Source of the DNA: an uncultured Paracoccaceae bacterium
GTDB taxonomy: Bacteria > Pseudomonadota > Alphaproteobacteria > Rhodobacterales > Rhodobacteraceae
DNA: 64,000 nt
Direction of reading: 5' to 3'
Assembly (NCBI GenBank): GCA_937920555.1
Contig: CAKZTM010000008.1
Coordinates: 1-64,000 of the forward strand
Numbering within the stretch: the first letter of the stretch is position 1; each line of letters begins with the position of its first letter. A program made the position numbers and the translations under genes. A model generated the notes under the pieces. That model was not told where the DNA came from. It did not search any database and saw nothing but the letters and a program-made list of their open reading frames with translations. Shown here piece after piece: positions 60,425 through 64,000 of this stretch.

Positions 60425-61240
60425 TTAATCCCAATCCGGCGCGTAGGGCACGATGTCTTTGGTCACGATCCGGAAGCCTGTCTTGGTCAGCGCCTCGATC
60501 CGCGCCATATCCACATGGGATAGGGTGAAGTCCATCACGTCAAAATTGGCACTGATATTGGCGGGCTTGGTGGACATGGTGTTGATCGATACACCTTTTT
60601 GCAGGATCCACCTTAGCACCACTTGTGCCGCAGATTTGCCGTAGCCAGCGCCGATCTGTGCAAAAATGTCGTGTTTGAACACTTCGCCGCGCGCCACAGA
60701 GCAATAAGAGGCCAGCGGAATGCCCAACTGCGCGCTGGCGCGCAACAGCACGTCTTGATTGAGCAGCGGATGAAATTCCACCTGATTGCTCACGATCGGC
60801 GTATCGATGGTCTTAACCGCACGGTGCAACATTTCGGCGGTGAAATTTGAGACCCCAATGTGTTTTGTCAGGCCCTTCTTCTGCGCCTGCTCAAGAAGTG
60901 TGAGAGGCAACTCGATTTCCCCGCTTGCAGGTGGCCAATGCAATAACAGCACATCGGGCACGGTTCCCAGCGCCTCCACGCTAGCCTCGACCGAGGGCAG
61001 AAATTCCGCCTGCGTGTAGCGTTCCGGGTGGACTTTGGTGGTGACCAACAGGTCTTCGCGCGGGATGCCGCTGGCCCCTAATGCGGCCCCGACCTCCGCT
61101 TCGTTTTGATACATTTGAGCGGTGTCAAACGCGCGGTAGCCGACTTTGATCGCGGCCGTGATGGCTTTTGACAGCTCCACGCCTTTCAAGGGCCAGGTGC
61201 CAAAACTGCGTTGATAGGTTTTTTGGAAATAAGGGGTCAT
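60425..61240 (-). CDS. Aldo/keto reductase
   Basis: NADPH-dependent (beta/alpha)8-barrel reductase of 271 aa, like 2,5-diketo-D-gluconate reductase. Catalytic residues are visible: Asp in AFDTAQMYQNE, Tyr in the same motif, Lys in TTKVHPE and His in LLHWPP. GVSNFTAEML and VLRWILQKGVS with the cofactor-binding end follow. It lies between convergent GMC and divergent CoA-transferase genes. The aldehyde or ketone substrate is unknown. Confidence 0.94.
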   Translation of the reverse strand: MTPYFQKTYQRSFGTWPLKGVELSKAITAAIKVGYRAFDTAQMYQNEAEVGAALGASGIPREDLLVTTKVHPERYTQAEFLPSVEASVEALGTVPDVLLLHWPPASGEIELPLTLLEQAQKKGLTKHIGVSNFTAEMLHRAVKTIDTPIVSNQVEFHPLLNQDVLLRASAQLGIPLASYCSVARGEVFKHDIFAQIGAGYGKSAAQVVLRWILQKGVSINTMSTKPANISANFDVMDFTLSHVDMARIEALTKTGFRIVTKDIVPYAPDWD

Positions 61241-61316
61241 GGCCGTCCTTGAATTATCCGGTGTTCAGGGGCCAGATTGCATTCTAAGCTGTGCGGATAC
61301 AAGTCTGGGGAGGCTT

Positions 61317-62885
61317 ATGGTCGCGAAAGTTGTAAAGGCCGCAGAGGCGGTGGCGAAGATTGCTGACGGCATGGTCGTGGCGGTGAATTCGTCGTCCGGC
61401 CTGTGCTGTCCCGATGCTGTGTTAAAGGCGCTGGGGGACCGGTTTGCGGGCACCCAAACCCCGCGTGATCTGACGATGATCCATCCGATTGCGGCGGGTG
61501 ACATGTTTGGCACGCCCGGTGTTGATCACATCTCGGAGCCGGGTCAGATCAAGGTTATTATCGGCGGCTCATACCCGTCGGGGCCGTCCAATGCAGACCC
61601 GCCCAAGATTTGGCAGCGCATTTTGGCGGAAGATGTGGCGGCATATAATGTGCCCTCTGGTATCGTCTTCGATATGCTGCGGGAGGCAGCAGGCAAACGC
61701 CCCGGCGTGCTGACCAAAGTGGGGTTGGAGACATTCGTGGACCCGTCGCAGCAGGGCTGCGCGATGAATGCAACTGCGGCCCAAAAACCGATTGTGTTTC
61801 ACCGGGAATTCGACGGAGAAGACTGGCTTTATTTCCCTTCTATCGCCCCTGATGTGGCGATTATCCGGGCCTCCACCGCGGATGGGCGCGGCAATCTCAG
61901 CTTTGAAAGTGAGGGTGCGACTTTGGGGGCCATGGAGATGGCCTTGGCGGCACGCAACACTGGCGGCTTGGTGATTGCGCAGGTCAAACGGGTTGTGGAA
62001 GCCGGGACACTGAACGCCCATGACATACGGGTGCCCTCCAATCTGGTGGATTTGGTGGTCGAGGCGCCAGAGCAGCTCCAAACCACCTCTACCGCCTATG
62101 ATCCGGCGATTTCGGGCGAGGAGGTTCGCGATTTATCGTCCTTTGATATACCCAAACTTGATCCGGGCAAGGTGATTGCGCGGCGGGTGGCCATGGAGCT
62201 GGAAAGCGGCTGGGCGGTCAATCTGGGCTTTGGAATTTCTGCCAATGTGCCGCGCATTTTTCTGGAGGAAGGCCGCCACGGTGAGTGCACTTGGGTGATT
62301 GAGCAAGGCGCGGTTGGCGGCGTGCCGCTTTTGGATTTCAAATTCGGTTGCGCCTCCAACGCGGAGGCATTCGTGGCCTCGCCCCACCAGTTCAGTTACT
62401 TTCAGGCGGCGGGATTTGATGCGGCTCTCCTGTCGTTTTTGCAAATTGGCGGCGATGGCTCGATCAATGTGCATTGCCTGCCCTCAATGCCCTACCGCAC
62501 AGCCGGGGCGGGTGGTTTTGTGGACATCACCGCGCGCGCAGAAAAGCTGGTGTTTTCAGGCTATTTCAATGCAGGGGCGAAGATGTCGGTGGCCGGTGGG
62601 CGGTTGCGGATTGATCGCGAAGGCAAGATCAAGAAAATCGTGGAGACGGTCGATCAGGTCTCCTTTTGCGGGCCGCGTGCGGTGCGGCAGGGCCAAGACG
62701 TGACATATGTAACAGAGCGCTGTGTGATGAAGCTGACCCCGGATGGGCTGATGGTGACCGAAATCGCACCGGGCCTTGAGTTTGAGCGCGACATTCAGGC
62801 GTGGTCTGAGGTGCCGTTGCGCCGCGCGCCGGGTTGCGCCGAAATGGATGCGCGGCTGTTTCGCGAGGAGGCGATGGGCCTATGA
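61317..62885 (+). CDS. Acyl-CoA:acetate/3-ketoacid CoA-transferase (propionate CoA-transferase-like)
   Basis: Fused alpha-beta family I CoA-transferase of 522 aa. The first half has VNSSSGLCCPDAVLKALG in the CoA-binding area. The second half has NLGFGISANVPRIF and the catalytic Glu in WVIEQGAVGGVPLLDF. This layout is typical of the YdiF/Pct group. The ATG at 61317 has GGGGAGG upstream, so the 26 residues before it are dropped. Its TGA overlaps the next ATG (ATGA). It probably activates a short acid for beta-oxidation-like breakdown by the hydratase that follows. Confidence 0.92.
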   Translation: MVAKVVKAAEAVAKIADGMVVAVNSSSGLCCPDAVLKALGDRFAGTQTPRDLTMIHPIAAGDMFGTPGVDHISEPGQIKVIIGGSYPSGPSNADPPKIWQRILAEDVAAYNVPSGIVFDMLREAAGKRPGVLTKVGLETFVDPSQQGCAMNATAAQKPIVFHREFDGEDWLYFPSIAPDVAIIRASTADGRGNLSFESEGATLGAMEMALAARNTGGLVIAQVKRVVEAGTLNAHDIRVPSNLVDLVVEAPEQLQTTSTAYDPAISGEEVRDLSSFDIPKLDPGKVIARRVAMELESGWAVNLGFGISANVPRIFLEEGRHGECTWVIEQGAVGGVPLLDFKFGCASNAEAFVASPHQFSYFQAAGFDAALLSFLQIGGDGSINVHCLPSMPYRTAGAGGFVDITARAEKLVFSGYFNAGAKMSVAGGRLRIDREGKIKKIVETVDQVSFCGPRAVRQGQDVTYVTERCVMKLTPDGLMVTEIAPGLEFERDIQAWSEVPLRRAPGCAEMDARLFREEAMGL

Positions 62886-63649
62886 CAGATCAACGCATCA
62901 CCTTTGAGGACCAAGGCACGATTGGGGTTCTTACGATCAACCGGCCTGACAAACGCAACGCGCTGGATGCGGCTATGGTCGAGGCGCTCAGGGCGCTCTG
63001 CGGCAAGATTGAGCGCTCAGATATACGCGCGGTGATCCTGACCGGCGCGGGCGATGCATCCTTTTGTGCGGGCGGCGATATTGAGGCGTGGTCCGGCGAG
63101 ACGGCGGCGGATTTTGCGCGATTTTGGGTGCGCGAAGGTCACGCGGCCTTTGATGCGCTGGCGCGATTGCGTCAGCCGGTGATCGCGGTTTTGAACGGGC
63201 ATTGTCTGGGCGGTGGTCTTGAATTGGCCGCATGTGCTGACATGCGGATCGCGGAGGCGCATGTGAAACTGGGCCAACCCGAAGCAGGGCTTGGGATTAT
63301 CCCCGGCTGGTCTGGCACGCAGCGGGCGGTGCGCCGGTTTGGGGCGCAAGCGGTGCGGCGGATGGCGTTGATGGGTGAGGTGTTTGAGGCAGATCAGGCG
63401 CTGGCTTTGGGGCTGGTGGATCAAGTGGTCGCGTCCGGCACCGGGATGGAAGCGGCGCGGGCCGTGGCGGGTCGTGTGGCCTTGCGCAGCCCGACGGCCA
63501 CAGAGCTGACCAAGATGCTGATCAACGCGGCTGATGGCGAGGACGGCGACCGCGCCATGGAGGCTTTGGGCGGTTGGGTGGCTGCCGGGTCAGAGGATTT
63601 GGCCAAAGGGCTGGCTGCCTTTCGTGAAAAGCGCAAACCGCAATTTTAG
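62882..63649 (+). CDS. Enoyl-CoA hydratase/isomerase family protein
   Basis: Crotonase-fold enzyme of 255 aa. Oxyanion-hole segments are ASFCAGGDIEAW and NGHCLGGGLELAACADMRI. The Glu in GGLEL and in GQPEAGLGIIPGWSGTQR stands for the two catalytic acids. The ATG at 62882 overlaps the CoA-transferase stop (ATGA), and the track's earlier start is read-through. Coupling to the CoA-transferase suggests both act on the same acyl-CoA. It is clearly different from the hydratase at 12912. Confidence 0.93.
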   Translation: MTDQRITFEDQGTIGVLTINRPDKRNALDAAMVEALRALCGKIERSDIRAVILTGAGDASFCAGGDIEAWSGETAADFARFWVREGHAAFDALARLRQPVIAVLNGHCLGGGLELAACADMRIAEAHVKLGQPEAGLGIIPGWSGTQRAVRRFGAQAVRRMALMGEVFEADQALALGLVDQVVASGTGMEAARAVAGRVALRSPTATELTKMLINAADGEDGDRAMEALGGWVAAGSEDLAKGLAAFREKRKPQF

Positions 63650-63658
63650 GAGACGGTC

Positions 63659-63970
63659 ATGATAAGGCATTTGGTGCTGGTCAATTTCAAGGATGATGTG
63701 GCGACAGATACAGTCGCGGATCTGATGGCCGGGCTTGAGCAGCTACGTGGTCATCTTGGCGGCATCACGGATTTTCAGCATGGAGAAAATGTCAGCCCTG
63801 AGACGGATTTGATCCACGGGTTTGGCTACGCGTTTTGGTTCGATTTTTCCGATGCCGCCGCGCGGGACGCCTATTTGGTCGATCCCCAGCATCAAGCTGC
63901 TGGCGCGAAATTGGTGGCTCATGCGCGTGGTGGTCTGGACGGGTTGATCGTGCTGGATATGGCGCTTTAG
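63659..63970 (+). CDS. Dabb family (stress-responsive alpha-beta barrel) protein
   Basis: A 103-aa dimeric ferredoxin-like barrel protein. It starts MIRHLVLVNFKDDV, the usual Dabb pattern, and has GFGYAFWFDFSDAAARDAYLVDPQH in the middle. The family includes small cyclases and stress proteins, and its members often act in catabolic operons. It is 9 bp after the enoyl-CoA hydratase with GGAG upstream, so it closes the CoA-transferase operon. The role is unknown. Confidence 0.9.
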   Translation: MIRHLVLVNFKDDVATDTVADLMAGLEQLRGHLGGITDFQHGENVSPETDLIHGFGYAFWFDFSDAAARDAYLVDPQHQAAGAKLVAHARGGLDGLIVLDMAL

Positions 63971-63979
63971 AGCGTTCCG
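63967..63979 (+). repeat. Short intergenic repeat TTAGAGCGTTCCG, second copy
   Basis: Identical 13-mer to 4428-4440 in the opposite orientation. It overlaps the stop codon of the Dabb gene. Confidence 0.5.
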
Positions 63980-64000
63980 GTTTCAACTCGGCATCACCTA

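Overview
The window looks like the chromosome of a Roseobacter-type alphaproteobacterium (Rhodobacteraceae). The main signs are the dnaA-dnaN-recF replication block with rpsT and an enoyl-CoA hydratase just upstream, a VPLPA/PEP-CTERM-like sorting tail, a PhoB-type box in front of ugpBAEC, an MttB-like methyltransferase without an in-frame amber codon, OlsB, and glutathione-dependent formaldehyde oxidation genes. I see no rRNA, tRNA, CRISPR array, prophage or intact insertion sequence. All functional names come from reading the translations, not from a database search.

Layout. 0.1-4.4 kb: two-gene RND efflux operon. 4.4-7.7 kb: nitrilase-family amidase, LysE exporter, VOC protein and a secreted protein with a C-terminal sorting tail. 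7.8-12.1 kb: recF, dnaN, dnaA and a rhodanese protein, all on the minus strand. 12.5-18.4 kb: rpsT, enoyl-CoA hydratase, lpxK, waaA, a DUF4170 protein, a CysQ-like phosphatase and pmbA. 18.6-28.8 kb, plus strand: a glycine-amidinotransferase-like enzyme, a 2H phosphoesterase, ugpB-ugpA-ugpE-ugpC behind a clear three-unit Pho box, an inositol-phosphatase-like gene, an orphan UgpE-type permease, an MFS exporter, a GH32-like glycosidase and a truncated ABC ATPase remnant. The orphan permease, the glycosidase and the remnant read as the remains of a second sugar-uptake operon.

28.8-38.5 kb: SDR oxidoreductase, MttB-like methyltransferase, HAD phosphatase, thioesterase, ArsR regulator, a 12-copy CACAAGT tandem repeat, a tight three-gene cluster of Alg8-, Alg44- and AlgL-like proteins, and an OlsB-like acyltransferase. 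The Alg cluster is a miniature polymannuronate/alginate-type secretion locus. 38.6-45.9 kb: msrB, a second ArsR regulator, a PagL-like lipid A deacylase, an OmpA-type lipoprotein, an AraC/Ogt DNA repair protein, smc and a tiny Tat-signal protein. 45.9-53 kb: EF-hand protein, class III alcohol dehydrogenase, AEC and DMT transporters, S-formylglutathione hydrolase, two small envelope proteins, NUDIX and Hsp33. 53.2-64 kb: CoA pyrophosphatase, cca, hemF, an ABC exporter preceded by a candidate leader-peptide/attenuator, GMC oxidoreductase, aldo/keto reductase, and a CoA-transferase/enoyl-CoA hydratase/Dabb operon.

The most unusual signal outside genes is a 20-bp palindrome, CTACTNNNCTAGNNNAGTAG. 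It occurs six times (33138, 41944, 47922, 51424, 55227, 58671), always between genes. One copy lies 30 bp upstream of an ArsR-family gene, in the same place that the other ArsR gene of the window carries its own, different inverted repeat. This suggests either an uncharacterised ArsR regulon or a palindromic repeat family.
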